Shown: positions 1 to 11,505 of the stretch, piece by piece
Layout: every line of letters begins with the position of its first letter
Numbering within the stretch: position 1 is the first letter of the stretch
Notes under the pieces: model-generated
The model's database searches: none
What the model was told of the DNA's origin: nothing
Seen by the model: only the letters and a program-made list of their open reading frames with translations
Assembly: GCA_003868215.1 (NCBI GenBank)
Contig: QWDQ01000012.1
Coordinates: 124,001 to 188,000 of the forward strand
DNA: 64,000 bases
Reading direction: 5' to 3'
Origin: Pseudophaeomoniella oleicola
Lineage: Eukaryota > Ascomycota > Eurotiomycetes > Phaeomoniellales > Phaeomoniellaceae
Made by a program: the position numbers and the translations under genes

Positions 1-1
1 C

Positions 2-295
2 TTCCAACCACAGCAACAAGCCAACTCCACCTCTTCTCCTCCTTCAGCATTTTCGCCCAAACAACGTTCGGTTACCGCTCCATCACGCAATCCATTTGCT
101 ACCTCCAACCCTAATGCCTTCAATCCTGCTAGTAACTTTGCAAACTCCAATGCAACGAACATGGCCTCACCACCTTCGGCTTTCAAAGGCATAGCCGCGC
201 ATTCGAGTCGAGAAAGCACGGATCTCGCCGGCCTCCAGAACGGAAGGCATTCGCCTGATGCGTTTGCGATGTTGAGTGCCAGATATGGACGATGA
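2..295 (+). CDS. C-terminal fragment of a Ser/Asn/Gln-rich protein with an NPF motif
   Basis: This is the 3' end of a gene that begins before the window. The frame is open from base 2 to a TGA at 293-295 and gives 97 residues. The tail is low-complexity, rich in Gln, Asn, Ser and Pro, and contains SRNPFATSN. NPF tripeptides bind EH domains of endocytic adaptors. It ends in RHSPDAFAMLSARYGR, which resembles the conserved end of fungal ArfGAP/UBA (Gts1-like) or endocytic adaptor proteins as I remember them, but no catalytic or folded domain lies inside the window. The trafficking role is an inference from the NPF motif and tail; the exact family is uncertain. It converges on the minus-strand gene ending at 998. 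Confidence 0.55.
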   Translation, partial: FQPQQQANSTSSPPSAFSPKQRSVTAPSRNPFATSNPNAFNPASNFANSNATNMASPPSAFKGIAAHSSRESTDLAGLQNGRHSPDAFAMLSARYGR

Positions 296-997
296 TTTGA
301 AAACAGCTTTGCTTTTGAGCCGACCACACTCCTACTTTTCTCCCCAGGGGTTTCTCTCTCTTTTTTTTTTTTAATGGATTGGATTATGCACGGTTCGATC
401 GATCGAACACGGGGAGTCAAGGTTTTGGGAGTAGGTTTATGGGAAGTTTTTTGGGGGAGACAGACAGGAAGATGGGCCAGCTGACTATTATCTTACCCCA
501 GACTAGTATATCTTTCCTCCCTTTCTTTTTTTTATTTTATTTTATATAATGCTCATAATTTTGTTTTTCGAAATTCCTATATCTTATCTTGCCATACCTA
601 CCTCTAGGTACTTACGTTACCTACTATCTATTGTAGATATTTCCAATCCATCTGTCTGTCCGTCCGTCTTTCTTGTGTACTCTTGATTCCTGTCAAATAT
701 CTTAACTAGGTAAATACCTAACTCTTTACTACGCTCTTGTTCTGTGAAAGAAGCGGGGGGGGGGAGGGGGGGAGTCCATATAAACAAGTGATATTATATT
801 ATAAATGAGGCAATGCCAACAAAACAATTCTTGGGTAAAAACTTGCTCATTATGAAATTAATCCTAACTACCTTACCTAGGTAGCTATCCAGACCATCCA
901 AAAATAGAAGCGGGGAAAAAAAGGCCCCCCCCGGCCCAAAAAAAAAGGGAGTAAATTACAACCACAATAACAAAAGTCATAGTCCAATCGATTCTGC
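296..997. other. Intergenic region between convergent gene ends
   Basis: Holds the 3' flanks of two convergent genes. Visible are a T-run near 360-372, a G-rich tract at about 751-774, and several copies of the short TAGGTA/TACCTA motif (for example near 605 and 868-880). I see no coding sequence. Confidence 0.6.
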
Positions 998-3529
998 TCA
1001 AGACCAGAGATCTCTTTCTTTAGAGATCGATTTCTTCGGCTTGGCTGTACCGCTACCGCCGCCGCCGCCGCCGCCACCATCGCCGTCCTTCTTGCCAACG
1101 AACCAAAGCGGTCGCTGCTGAGGAGGTTCCTTGCGTTTGGACAGGAAGGATGGTTTCCAGGATGTTGGCAGCGAGGAGGAGAAGATCGGGGATGAGGGGG
1201 AGCGTTGTTTTTGCCATACGAGTCCTTTACGGAGAGACCAGGTTTCGATGCCTAATTTGTTGGCTAGAGGGGTGAGGATGGTCTGCTTCAATGTGGTGGT
1301 CGACCGCGTGACTGTGGTGTGGAGTAAGTCTTTCGCCGTGTCTAGACTGAGGCTGGTGTTGCGGCTCTGTTGATCGAGCAATCGACGTTCTGGGTAGAGA
1401 CACCATGCGACAACGTCCCCTGTTCGCCTCCAGTCATCGTGCCAAGCTGTATTCCAGCCTCGCCAGCACTCTGCATAGCCACTGCCTCTTAGGCTGGTCT
1501 CCATGATTCTCTCCAACTGTTGGAAGAAGACTAGGTAGTCGGGCCAATTTCTCTTCGATGTCCCGCCTCTACTCCTGACAATGACATCCTCGGCTTGAAG
1601 GAGTGCTGCACGGCGTTGCTGGTGTTGATGTGGGGATGTGAATATACCATAGGGTCGCGGTGGGTGACGAGACATATTAGTTCGGAGCCATAGAGTGGGA
1701 TTGGCATAAAACACATCCGCTTCGTCGAGGTATGTCGACTTTTCTGAAGGCGTAAGGTGTAGTGGTGGCTCACAGGTGAGAGCCCAGGCAGATATTGAGG
1801 GGTAGACTAGGTGAGAGCGCCACGGGGTGGAGTGACAGGGCATTAAGAAACCAACAGTCATAACAGGGGTAGTCAAATTGGACGCATTCAAGAGGGAAGC
1901 ACCTGACAGGTCAGAATGGGCATAATAGGTTGTATATTGGTTTCGGAGGTAGGTGACGACATTTAGGGGACCAGGAGCGTGGATGCGGGTGGTGTATAAA
2001 GCTATGACAACGTTTACGGTGATCAAAACAGTCAACAGTAGACGTTTGAGAATCGTCGTATTGTTGGAGTGAGATGTTGGAGTGGAGTATGGTAGGAGTG
2101 CAGGCTTGAAGTACGAGGAGATCGTGGGAGCCGTGATAATATGTAGAAGTGGCAGAAGAGGATATATGAAGCGAACTTCCTTGTGGGAAATCAGTGAGAG
2201 GACCCCTGGTAAGATAAGACAGAGAACTGTCATTTGTCTTATGGCCAATGATCGGAATGTCGAGACCTCTGTGAAGTAACCTCGTACAAGAGCAACCACA
2301 GTGAAGGGAAGGGCAGTCGTGAGGAGCAGCGGCAAACCCTGACTGAGATAATAGTGCCAATCATTCCTCCCATAGAATACTGCCAATGATTGGACGATAT
2401 TGAAAAGGAGGAATTTGATAGGAGGAAACGCCCATGCTTGGTAGAACAATCGGTCACTAATCACGGAGATGAGGAGAACGATAGAACTAAAGACGATCAG
2501 CCATGAATCCTTAGCACTCCGAGCACTTCAACTTACCCACAAAGTGTCACCTCCCTAATCAAGATGATACTTTCTTGTTGGTTATCTCTGCGGACGGCCG
2601 GATACGAGAGATCCACGGCCACAGATTTCCGTAGCACAGGCATCGGGACCAGCCATGATCGACTTCTCCGCTCAAACATCACTGAGAAAGCTAATGGGAT
2701 CCAAATGAAGACATTCGTAGGACGAAGAATGCAAGCCAAACCAGCGAGGAGAAGGCATCCCCGAAGACTCCATAGTTGTTTCTCGGAAGCTTCCGTATCG
2801 GCTCCTACCCTCAAGCGGTCATTGTCCACAGGCGCCTCTGCGTCTCTTCTCGGGAGCCAATGCCATGGCCAGTAGTATAATGCAGTGATGGTCAGGGCTG
2901 TTTCGAGGCCGTTCGAAAATGTTCTTGTCGAGCAAAACCATTGCCACGGGTTGAGTGCTGTAAGAGCTAGAGCGCACCATGCTTCAGAACTATCCTTCCC
3001 GAATACTTTCTGGGCAAGTTTCCACGTATAGAAGTCTTGAAGGGCAGCGAACACAGCTTGCAACGTCTTTGGCGCATTTACCAAAACATCACCAGTCGTA
3101 GCTGGAGAGAGTTGTGCGAATTGTGCGAATGCGTTGGACACATAATAAACCGCTGCAAAGAGTGTAGGGTGAAGTGATGACCGCAAGTGACTTCGCCATT
3201 CCTGCCATCACCTTGAGCACAACATGCCATGAAATATCACTGGGTAGACTTACCCATGTCAGCCATGCGCCGCTTCCTTCGCCAAAGACTATGCGCCATG
3301 CTGGTTCTAGCGACTGAAAGAATTCATCAGGCTGGAAGAAGGTCTGCACGGTGAGCGCATTGAGAATTCGAAAAGCGATGAGAAAGAGCAGCACATCCTG
3401 AGTGTGGTTTGGGCCTATGCCTCTTCTCAATCGGGCAAAGGCTGGTTTCTTCGGACTTGGACTGGGCTCAACGGGTTCCTGATCAAGCTTGGTCGAAGCT
3501 TGCGATAGATCTGAAGAGGCTGCCGACAT
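998..3529 (-). CDS. GPI10: GPI mannosyltransferase 3 (GPI10/PIG-B, GT22)
   Basis: Adds the third, alpha-1,2-linked mannose to the glycosylphosphatidylinositol precursor on the ER lumenal side, using dolichol-phosphate mannose. Exons read complement(998..2486, 2537..3201, 3254..3529); introns of 50 and 52 bp have GTAAGT donors, and one has a TGCTAAG branch point. The product is 809 residues. Near the N-terminus [15 protein letters not shown] (about 64-78) is the GT22 lumenal acidic signature, followed across the first splice by [11 protein letters not shown] as in GPI10. Later blocks [19 protein letters not shown] and [13 protein letters not shown] are also family hallmarks. Many hydrophobic helices lie between. 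The C-terminus is long and ends in a run of eight Gly coded by a GCC/GGC repeat, which is unusual. It shares a 0.6-kb divergent promoter with the aminotransferase gene at 4163. Confidence 0.9.
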
Positions 3530-4162
3530 TGTTGTCGTCGAGCATCATGACATGCGCATAGGCCTCCAACGTGGACGTAGAATACTGCTCGAGGATCATT
3601 TGGTAAGAGAGCGATGCAGAAGTCATGAGAGGAATCCCATCATGAATGTCGAGTGAGAATGCGCTCCAATGACATGAGCGATCACGATGTCCGTTGGTCT
3701 GTTGGTCTGTTGTTGATCATACCTTACCTAAGGAGGGTAGCTGATCTTAATTAAAATGTTTACCTAATGACGCCTAATTCGGTCAACTGCCATATCCGTG
3801 CGTCTTCCTCTTCCGCATCCAATTGCTTTTAGGGGAAATCAGCAAGGCAAACCCCCTCCTCTTATCCACCCAGCCCACCCCCGCAGCAAGGCGATTCGAT
3901 GGTTCCATTGAATATTCGACTTCAGCTTCGCTTGCAATTGCGCTTAGGGGAACTCATTCACACAATTCCGTTTGTACAGAGATTTCACGGTTTCAGTTCG
4001 AAAATAGACAGTCAGCGGCTCGTCGCCTCTTTTCCTTTACTTCTTCAGCAACTCTTGATACCTCCCTGCTTTTGCGCTGGACGTACGCCATAGTAATCTC
4101 AATCCGATCACCACCAGCCTCAATACGCGCAGGACAGCAAAAGCATCAACAACCCCCCAACC
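3530..4162. promoter_or_regulatory. Divergent promoter region between GPI10 and ornithine aminotransferase
   Basis: These 633 bases separate two divergent start codons, so both promoters should lie here. A pyrimidine-rich stretch follows about 3780, as in many fungal leaders. An ATG at 3899 opens a 64-codon frame that could be an upstream ORF if transcription starts before it. No factor-binding site could be assigned. Confidence 0.4.
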
Positions 4163-5648
4163 ATGGCACCTATTGCAACACCGGTGGAATCCACCCTAAA
4201 TGGCAATTCAAACAGTACACTGAAGGCCACTGCTCCTTCATTTCACCCTACAGGCACCCCCAATCCCTCCAAGTACCACGCCGCATCCTCTGAAGAAGCT
4301 ATCCATGGTGAACATGAATTCGCGGCGCATAACTATCACCCATTACCGATAGTGTTCGCAAAGGCCTCTGGTACAAAGGTGTGGGACCCCGAAGGCCGGG
4401 AATACTTGGACTTCTTGTCCGCCTACTCTGCTGTAAACCAGGGTCACTGCCATCCTGAACTAGTGAAAGCACTGACGGAACAAGCCTCGACATTGACCCT
4501 GAGTTCGAGGGCATTTTACAATGACGTGTTCCCACGATTCGCCGAGTTCGTCACCAAATACTTCGGATTCGACATGGTCCTTCCCATGAACACGGGTGCA
4601 GAAGCGGTCGAGACTGCTGTCAAGATTGCGAGAAAATGGGGCTACAAAGTGAAGGGTATCCCAGAGAACGATGCTTTTGTCCTCAGCGTAACGGAGAACT
4701 TCCACGGACGAACGGTAAGGACATCAACCTCTGGCCCAAGGTGCTTGCTGACAGTACCAGTTCGCTGCCATTTCCATGTCTACGGACCCTGAGTCCAGAG
4801 ACAACTATGGCCCATACCTCCCGAACATCGGTAGTTTCAACCCGAAGACAAAGAAGCCTGTAAGGTACAACGATGTATCTGCTGTAAAAGAGGCCTTTGA
4901 GGATTACGGAGACAAAATCGCGGCATTCCTCGTGGAGCCCATACAAGGAGAGGCGGGTATTGTCGTTCCTGATGATAGTTACCTCCAGGAAGTCCGAGCT
5001 CTCTGCGACAAATACAATGTTCTGTTGATTTGCGACGAAATACAGACTGGTATCGCTAGGACCGGAAAACTTCTCTGTCACGAATGGAGCGGTATTAAGC
5101 CGGATCTAGTCCTCCTCGGCAAAGCCATCTCAGGTGGCATGTATCCAGTGTCCTGCGTCCTTGGCCGCAAGGATGTCATGCTCACGATAGAACCTGGGAC
5201 CCATGGCTCAACATATGGTGGCAACCCGTTGGGATGCGCCGTTGCCATTCGAGCATTGGAAATTGTTCGTGACGAGAACATGGTTGAAAGAGCCGAGAAA
5301 TTCGGCCATGTGTTCCGCGATGGCCTCAAAGCCATTGACACTCCTCTGATCAAGACCATTCGAGGAAAGGGTTTGTTAAATGCCATTGTCATAGACGAAT
5401 CCAAGACTGGGGGTCACAGTGCATGGGACATGTGCATGTTGATGAAAGAGAAAGGATTGCTGGCCAAACCTACACATGAAAATATCATCCGACTCGCACC
5501 ACCACTGGTCATCACGGAAGAAGAAATCAAGGTTGCTTTGAGCATCATCGAAGCTGCAGCCAGAGAGCTGCCTACATTGAAAGGCGCTTCAGAGGACAAA
5601 GTTATTCCACCAGAAGAGAAGAACGTGCACATCGGCGTTGACAATTGA
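4163..5648 (+). CDS. Ornithine aminotransferase
   Basis: A class III PLP-dependent aminotransferase that moves the delta-amino group of ornithine to 2-oxoglutarate, giving glutamate-5-semialdehyde and glutamate, in arginine breakdown and proline synthesis. Exons 4163..4714 and 4761..5648 (46-bp intron, donor GTAAGG, acceptor ACCAG) give 479 residues. The first exon holds [15 protein letters not shown] and [19 protein letters not shown], typical of OAT. The second holds [13 protein letters not shown] and the PLP-binding lysine in [13 protein letters not shown] (about residue 305), then [15 protein letters not shown]. Length matches fungal Car2-type enzymes (about 440-480). The N-terminal 30 residues are Ser/Thr/Pro-rich with no clear mitochondrial presequence, so a cytosolic enzyme like yeast Car2 is likely. 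It is divergent from GPI10 with no functional link visible. Confidence 0.95.
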
Positions 5649-7134
5649 GGAGTGTTGAGCGCACAGCCGTAGAAGGGCAATTCAAAGATGAGTGGATGGT
5701 TTACATGGAACGCCCCATTACAAGTGAATACCTGCAGACCCGTCCCGAACGGAAGTGACTTCGGTACGGTCGATGCCTCCATCGAGTCTACCTTTCTGAG
5801 GACAACGGCAGCTGCGAATGTCTTTGAGAGTAGATGCACGTGCTAAGAGTAGTTGCACCTTTCAGCGGTATGATGAAGGTGGCATTGGGTGCAGGAGTTC
5901 GAATAGCATCATCCCGCTAGTTAATTCATGTGCGTCAGAGCCGGGTCACTTAGCGGATAGAAGCGCGCACACTCCACATAGAACCTGTATCAATCATAAG
6001 CCCGTATCAGCCCTTTGATCAAGACTACTGCGGTCACTCTCCGATGCAGCTCTCAAGTTCTTGCGTCGTATCAAGTAGGATCGTAGGACTGCATGCATAT
6101 TATCTCGGTGACATAGTTCGGTGTTTTACGTTGCACTTGATGAGTAAAACGGAATTCGGTGTAATATGTCACTCTTACATTCCTCTCACCGACTCTTGGG
6201 AATTTCAACCTCGTCTGTTATCTTTTAGTGAGTCACTCTTCGGGTAACCGGCAGTATATCGATCAAGAGAACGTTTCACTGGTGCGATTTATATAAGTTA
6301 CTGTGCAGCTGCCTCATTTGTCGCTGGCTTCATACCAAGAGCTGCTTGGCTCAACCCAAGAAAGGACGGTAATCAACAGAAGATGTGCATACCGCAGGGA
6401 GCCTTATCTTGCTTGGCATGGACATACCACCGATACGTAGTAGTCCATAGGTACGGGATTCGGAGAGAGAGAGGAAGTTGTAACAAGACTTAGCGCCTAG
6501 AAATGCAAAACATGACGATCCCTGGTCCGTGGAGGTTATCTGATAACAATGGAACCTTTGTGGTGTAGCCTAGAACCCATTGAAGTCAAAGTCATCATTG
6601 TCTCTTGAAGAGCACACGGTGATGGGGGAAGTAAGCTTCGACGGGTTGGATTGACTGAGATATCAAGCATGAATCTCTCTCTGTTTTGAACCCCGTCGTA
6701 ACATCGTGCCATAATATCAATACCATATGAGGTAGGTGGTACTGTCTCGCTGTACACTTGCACTGTCTCGTCATGTATCTGGTCTCCGGGACCGAGACTG
6801 TACTACGTTAAGTCCGAAACCCCGGTATTTCGATTATGAATCAAATGTCGACGTCGTAATACGTCGCATTTGGTTGGATTGTTTGCCTTTCAACTCCAAA
6901 CTCAAGACATCGATTACGCGCACTAACCCCAAATCCACCTTATCCCGCCTTGTCGGCAAAGTCACTGGAGTCTTTTGGATTTTTGGTCCCGTTTGGGAGG
7001 AGGCGATTAGTCGTCGTATGCCGATTTCGACTCTTGTCACCGAGATCAGGCATCTTTCATGATGTCGTCGTCCCTTCTTCTTGTTCCTTTCTGCTGACAC
7101 TCGCCATCCCGCATCTGCGCCGTTCTGAAGGAGA
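5649..7134. other. Intergenic region upstream of the ABC transporter
   Basis: About 1.5 kb between tandem genes. It should hold the aminotransferase terminator and the transporter promoter. Short open frames on both strands have no recognisable protein features and lack a consistent codon pattern. No repeat of note was seen. Confidence 0.5.
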
Positions 7135-10100
7135 ATGGCTACTCCTCATGACCATAGGGATGCAGAAAAGGCTCTAGAACAGCCGCAGGTCGAAGAGGAG
7201 CAATTGGCTGAGCACAGCGAAGCCTCTTCCCTGGACACGTCGTCCCTAGCTGCCGCATACGAGGAGGATATTGAAAAGTTATCCGTTGCACGCAACCGCC
7301 CAAACCTGACTCGGGAGGTCACGCAAGCCTCATCGGTAGCCACCAAGGATCTGGTACAGCAACCTCAACTCCCGCCGAAAACATGGATCGACAAGATAAA
7401 TCCGCTGCGAATGCGGAAAGTACCGCCAGTGCCCGAGGAGAGAACAGTGTCCAGAGAATATACCGCAAGTTTCTTCAGTTTGCTCACCTTCCAGTGGATG
7501 GCCCCTCTGATGTCCGTTGGATATCTGCGACCATTGGAACTGAATGATATATGGCTTGTCAACCCGGACAGAAGCGCCGAGGTCATGACCGACAAAGTAA
7601 TGAAATCTTTCAAGCGACGTGCCGCACGTGGGGATCGTCATCCCCTGATTTGGGCTCTACACGAAGTCTTTTGCAACGAGTTCTGGCTGGGCGGTGCGTG
7701 CAATATGTTCTCGACCATATTCCAGGTTATGACACCTTACACCACCCGCTACTTGATTCAATATGCGACCGATGCCTACAATGCGAGGACCCGAGGAACT
7801 CCTGCGCCGCACATTTCCCACGGTATTGGCTTGGCTATTGGTATTACGTTCATGCAGATGTGTCAAAGCTTGGGAACGAATCACTTTATCTATCGTGGTT
7901 TTATGGTTGGTGGAGAGGTTCGAGCCGTACTCATAACAGCAATCTTCGAGAAGGCCCTCAAAGTATCTAACCGTGCAAAAGCCGGTGGGAAGGCTATCGG
8001 AGAAGAGAAGACAAGTAATGGTATCGACGTAGAAGAATTGGAGAAGAAGAAGCAAGGTTTACTTTCCAAGCTTATGAAGAAGAGCGACGACGGGCCTCAA
8101 ATGACACCTGATAAGGCACAGGGAGTATCTGGTGATGGGACTGGCTGGAGCAATGGTAGAATCGTCAATGTCATGAGTGTCGACACCTATCGGGTTGATC
8201 AAGCATCCGGTATGTTCCACCTGGTGTGGACCTCGCCGATCTCGATATGTATTACTCTGGTCGTTCTATGCATCAACTTGGGAGCCAGCGCCTTGGCTGG
8301 TTACGCGCTGCTCGTCATATCCATTCCGCTCCTGACAAAGTCGATCAAGGCACTTATTCAGAGGCGGAAAAAAATCAACAAAATGACAGATCAGAGAGTT
8401 ACCCTGACACAGGAAATCCTCGCTTCTGTCCGCTTTGTGAAATATTTCGGCTGGGAGAGCAGTTTCATAGAACGTCTGAAGGAGATTCGATCACGAGAAA
8501 TTCGAGCCATTCAGGTCCTCCTGGCCATCCGAAACGCCATCAACGCGGTTTCTATGGCCATGCCGGTTTTCTCATCAATGCTTGCTTTCATCACCTACTC
8601 CCTATCAAATCATGCTCTCAACGCCGCGCATATCTTCTCCTCATTGGCATTGTTCAATTCGTTACGGGTGCCGCTGAATCTGCTTCCTCTCGTCATCGGT
8701 CAGGTCACAGATGCCTGGGCTTCGTTAGGCCGTATTCAGGAGTTTCTGTTGGCTGAAGAGCGGGTTGAAGACGCGATATGGGATGAAGAAATGGAGCCGG
8801 CCGTCGTAGTGCAAGATGCCTCATTCACTTGGGAACGGACCCCTGATCAGAACGATGGGGATCAAAAACCCAATGGTGGGAAGAAACCGTCCAAAGAGTT
8901 GTCCGAGAAAGGCCATAGTGGCGAGGATATAGCAAGTGCCAAGACCCATGTTGAGCCCTTCAAACTGCAAGACCTGAATTTCTCAATCAGTCGGAATGAA
9001 TTAGTAGCAGTTATCGGTACTGTTGGATCTGGTAAATCGTCTCTACTGTCTGCACTTGCAGGAGACATGCGATTACTAGACGGCACTCTCAAGCTTGGCG
9101 CATCTCGAGCGTTCTGTCCACAATATGCTTGGATTCAAAACGCCACGCTGAAAGACAACATTCTCTTTGGTAGACCTTACGATGCGAAGTGGTATAACCA
9201 GGTTATCGATGCTTGTGCTCTGCGCCCTGATCTTGAGATCCTACCTGCTGGTGATCGAACAGAGATCGGTGAGAGGGGTATCACGGTGTCCGGTGGCCAG
9301 AAGCAGCGTCTCAACATCAGTAGAGCGATCTACTTCGATGCTGATATTATTCTCATGGACGATCCTCTTTCCGCTGTTGACGCACATGTGGGTCGCCATA
9401 TCATGGATCAAGCTATCTGCGGTCTCCTTAAAAACAAATGTCGAATTCTTGCAACTCATCAACTGCATGTACTGAACAGATGCGATCGAATTATATGGAT
9501 GGATGAGGGCCATATTCAGGCAATTGATACGTTCGAGCATCTGATGAGAGATCATGATGGTTTTCAAAAGTTGATGGCTACGACAGCTCAAGAAGAGGTC
9601 AAGGAGAAAGCAAAGAACGACGATGGAGATGAGATAGAAGAGGAAAAGAAAGATGTAAAGAAAAGGAAACCGAAGCAATTGATGCAGGCTGAAGAGCGTG
9701 CAGTCCGGTCTGTGAGTTGGTCCGTATGGGCAGCGTACCTCAAAGCATCGGGGTCATACATCTATCCAGTATTGGTCATCCTTGCTCTGTTGCTGTCCCA
9801 GGGGGCGAACATCATGACTAGCTTATGGCTGAGCTATTGGACCTCTAACAAATATCCCTATCTTTCCGTGGGAGACTATATCGGAGTCTACGTATCGCTG
9901 GGCTTTATGCAGGCATTGATGATGTATGTCTTCTCTACGATATTGTCTACGAGTGGAACCAACGCCAGTAAGACACTTTTACATGCTGCGATGACTCGGG
10001 TCCTCCGAGCACCGATGTCTTTCTTCGACACGACACCTCTCGGCCGAATTACTAATCGATTTTCGCGGGACATTGACTCAATGGACAACAATCTGACCGA

Positions 10101-11505
10101 TGCCATGAGAATGTACTTCTTGACACTAGCAACGATTGTTGCCGTGTTTGCTCTCATTATCAGTTTCTTCTATTATTTCGCCATCGCGCTTGGGCCCCTG
10201 TTCTTCTTGTTCCTTTTCGCGGCAAGCTATTATCGCGCTTCTGCACGAGAAGTCAAGAGGCACGAAGCAGTCCTGCGTTCTGATGTCTTCGCTCGGTTTG
10301 GTGAAGCTGTATCTGGCACGGCATCTATTCGTGCTTACCGGCTGCAGGACTATTTCACTGGACGTATTCGAGACGCGATCGATCAGATGGACAGCGCGTA
10401 CTTCCTCACGTACGCAAATCAGCGTTGGCTTAGCGTTCGTTTGGATCTCGTGGGCAACCTCTTGGTGTTCACTGTTGGGATCTTAGTAGTAACATCCCGT
10501 TTCGATGTCTCACCCAGCATTGGTGGGCTGGTCCTTTCCTATATCTTGTCTATCGTCCAGATGATCCAGTTCACTGTCAGACAGTTGGCGGAATTGGAAA
10601 ACAACATGAACGCTACAGAACGTATACATTATTACGCAAGCTCACTTGAGGAGGAAGCATCATTGCATTTACAAGACATGGAGCCGTCCTGGCCACAGAC
10701 GGGTAGCATTCACTTCGAAAACGTAGAAATGCGTTATCGTCCGGATCTCCCCTTAGTCCTCCAAGGCCTCGATCTTGACATTCGAGGCGGGGAACGTATT
10801 GGCATCGTTGGACGGACCGGTGCCGGCAAATCGAGTATCATGTCTGCTCTCTTCCGTTTAACAGAGCTCTCAGGGGGGTGTATCAAGATCGACGGAATCG
10901 ACATTTCCAGGGTCGGGCTCCACGACCTCCGTACCAAACTCTCCATAATTCCACAAGACCCAACTCTCTTTCGCGGTACCATCCGCTCCAACCTCGACCC
11001 GTTCAATGAGCACGACGATCTTGCGCTGTGGTCGGCTCTTCGCAAAGCTGGTCTACTCGGCGACAGTACCAACGATCCGACCACTGACACTGATGATGAC
11101 CATCAAAAGTCCCGCATGACCCTGGACACGACGGTCGAGGAAGAAGGTTTCAACTTTTCTCTGGGTCAACGCCAGCTGATGGCGTTGGCTCGAGCCCTCG
11201 TCCGTGATTCTCGTATCATTGTGTGCGACGAAGCCACTTCATCCGTTGATTTCGAAACCGATGCCAAAATCCAATTGACCATGGCCAGAGGTTTCAAGGG
11301 CAAAACATTACTGTGTATTGCTCACAGGCTGAAGACGATTATCAATTACGACCGCATCTGCGTCATGGATAAGGGTAAAATCGCTGAACTGGACACTCCC
11401 GAGGCACTATACGAAATGGAGGGAGGTATCTTCAGGAGCATGTGTCAGAGAAGTGGAATTACACTCGAAGAGATCCACCGAGCCCAGCATGAGAATGTGC
11501 AATGA
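7135..11505 (+). CDS. ABCC-type multidrug transporter, Yor1-like
   Basis: A full-length ABC exporter of the MRP/CFTR (ABCC) subfamily, 1456 residues in one exon, probably in the plasma membrane and moving organic anions or drugs. Order: N-terminal cytosolic stretch (1-120), first membrane domain (about 130-550), first nucleotide domain with Walker A GTVGSGKSS (about 628), signature VSGGQKQRL (about 718) and Walker B IILMDDPLSAVD. A charged linker with EEEKKDVKKRKPK follows, then the second membrane domain (about 865-1160) and second nucleotide domain with Walker A GRTGAGKSS (about 1226), degenerate signature FSLGQRQLM and Walker B IIVCDEATSSVD. The first site has Asp-Asp where the second keeps the catalytic Glu, the usual ABCC asymmetry. 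There is no extra TMD0, which fits the short Yor1 group (Yor1 is 1477 residues). The substrate cannot be read from sequence. Confidence 0.95.
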   Translation: MATPHDHRDAEKALEQPQVEEEQLAEHSEASSLDTSSLAAAYEEDIEKLSVARNRPNLTREVTQASSVATKDLVQQPQLPPKTWIDKINPLRMRKVPPVPEERTVSREYTASFFSLLTFQWMAPLMSVGYLRPLELNDIWLVNPDRSAEVMTDKVMKSFKRRAARGDRHPLIWALHEVFCNEFWLGGACNMFSTIFQVMTPYTTRYLIQYATDAYNARTRGTPAPHISHGIGLAIGITFMQMCQSLGTNHFIYRGFMVGGEVRAVLITAIFEKALKVSNRAKAGGKAIGEEKTSNGIDVEELEKKKQGLLSKLMKKSDDGPQMTPDKAQGVSGDGTGWSNGRIVNVMSVDTYRVDQASGMFHLVWTSPISICITLVVLCINLGASALAGYALLVISIPLLTKSIKALIQRRKKINKMTDQRVTLTQEILASVRFVKYFGWESSFIERLKEIRSREIRAIQVLLAIRNAINAVSMAMPVFSSMLAFITYSLSNHALNAAHIFSSLALFNSLRVPLNLLPLVIGQVTDAWASLGRIQEFLLAEERVEDAIWDEEMEPAVVVQDASFTWERTPDQNDGDQKPNGGKKPSKELSEKGHSGEDIASAKTHVEPFKLQDLNFSISRNELVAVIGTVGSGKSSLLSALAGDMRLLDGTLKLGASRAFCPQYAWIQNATLKDNILFGRPYDAKWYNQVIDACALRPDLEILPAGDRTEIGERGITVSGGQKQRLNISRAIYFDADIILMDDPLSAVDAHVGRHIMDQAICGLLKNKCRILATHQLHVLNRCDRIIWMDEGHIQAIDTFEHLMRDHDGFQKLMATTAQEEVKEKAKNDDGDEIEEEKKDVKKRKPKQLMQAEERAVRSVSWSVWAAYLKASGSYIYPVLVILALLLSQGANIMTSLWLSYWTSNKYPYLSVGDYIGVYVSLGFMQALMMYVFSTILSTSGTNASKTLLHAAMTRVLRAPMSFFDTTPLGRITNRFSRDIDSMDNNLTDAMRMYFLTLATIVAVFALIISFFYYFAIALGPLFFLFLFAASYYRASAREVKRHEAVLRSDVFARFGEAVSGTASIRAYRLQDYFTGRIRDAIDQMDSAYFLTYANQRWLSVRLDLVGNLLVFTVGILVVTSRFDVSPSIGGLVLSYILSIVQMIQFTVRQLAELENNMNATERIHYYASSLEEEASLHLQDMEPSWPQTGSIHFENVEMRYRPDLPLVLQGLDLDIRGGERIGIVGRTGAGKSSIMSALFRLTELSGGCIKIDGIDISRVGLHDLRTKLSIIPQDPTLFRGTIRSNLDPFNEHDDLALWSALRKAGLLGDSTNDPTTDTDDDHQKSRMTLDTTVEEEGFNFSLGQRQLMALARALVRDSRIIVCDEATSSVDFETDAKIQLTMARGFKGKTLLCIAHRLKTIINYDRICVMDKGKIAELDTPEALYEMEGGIFRSMCQRSGITLEEIHRAQHENVQ

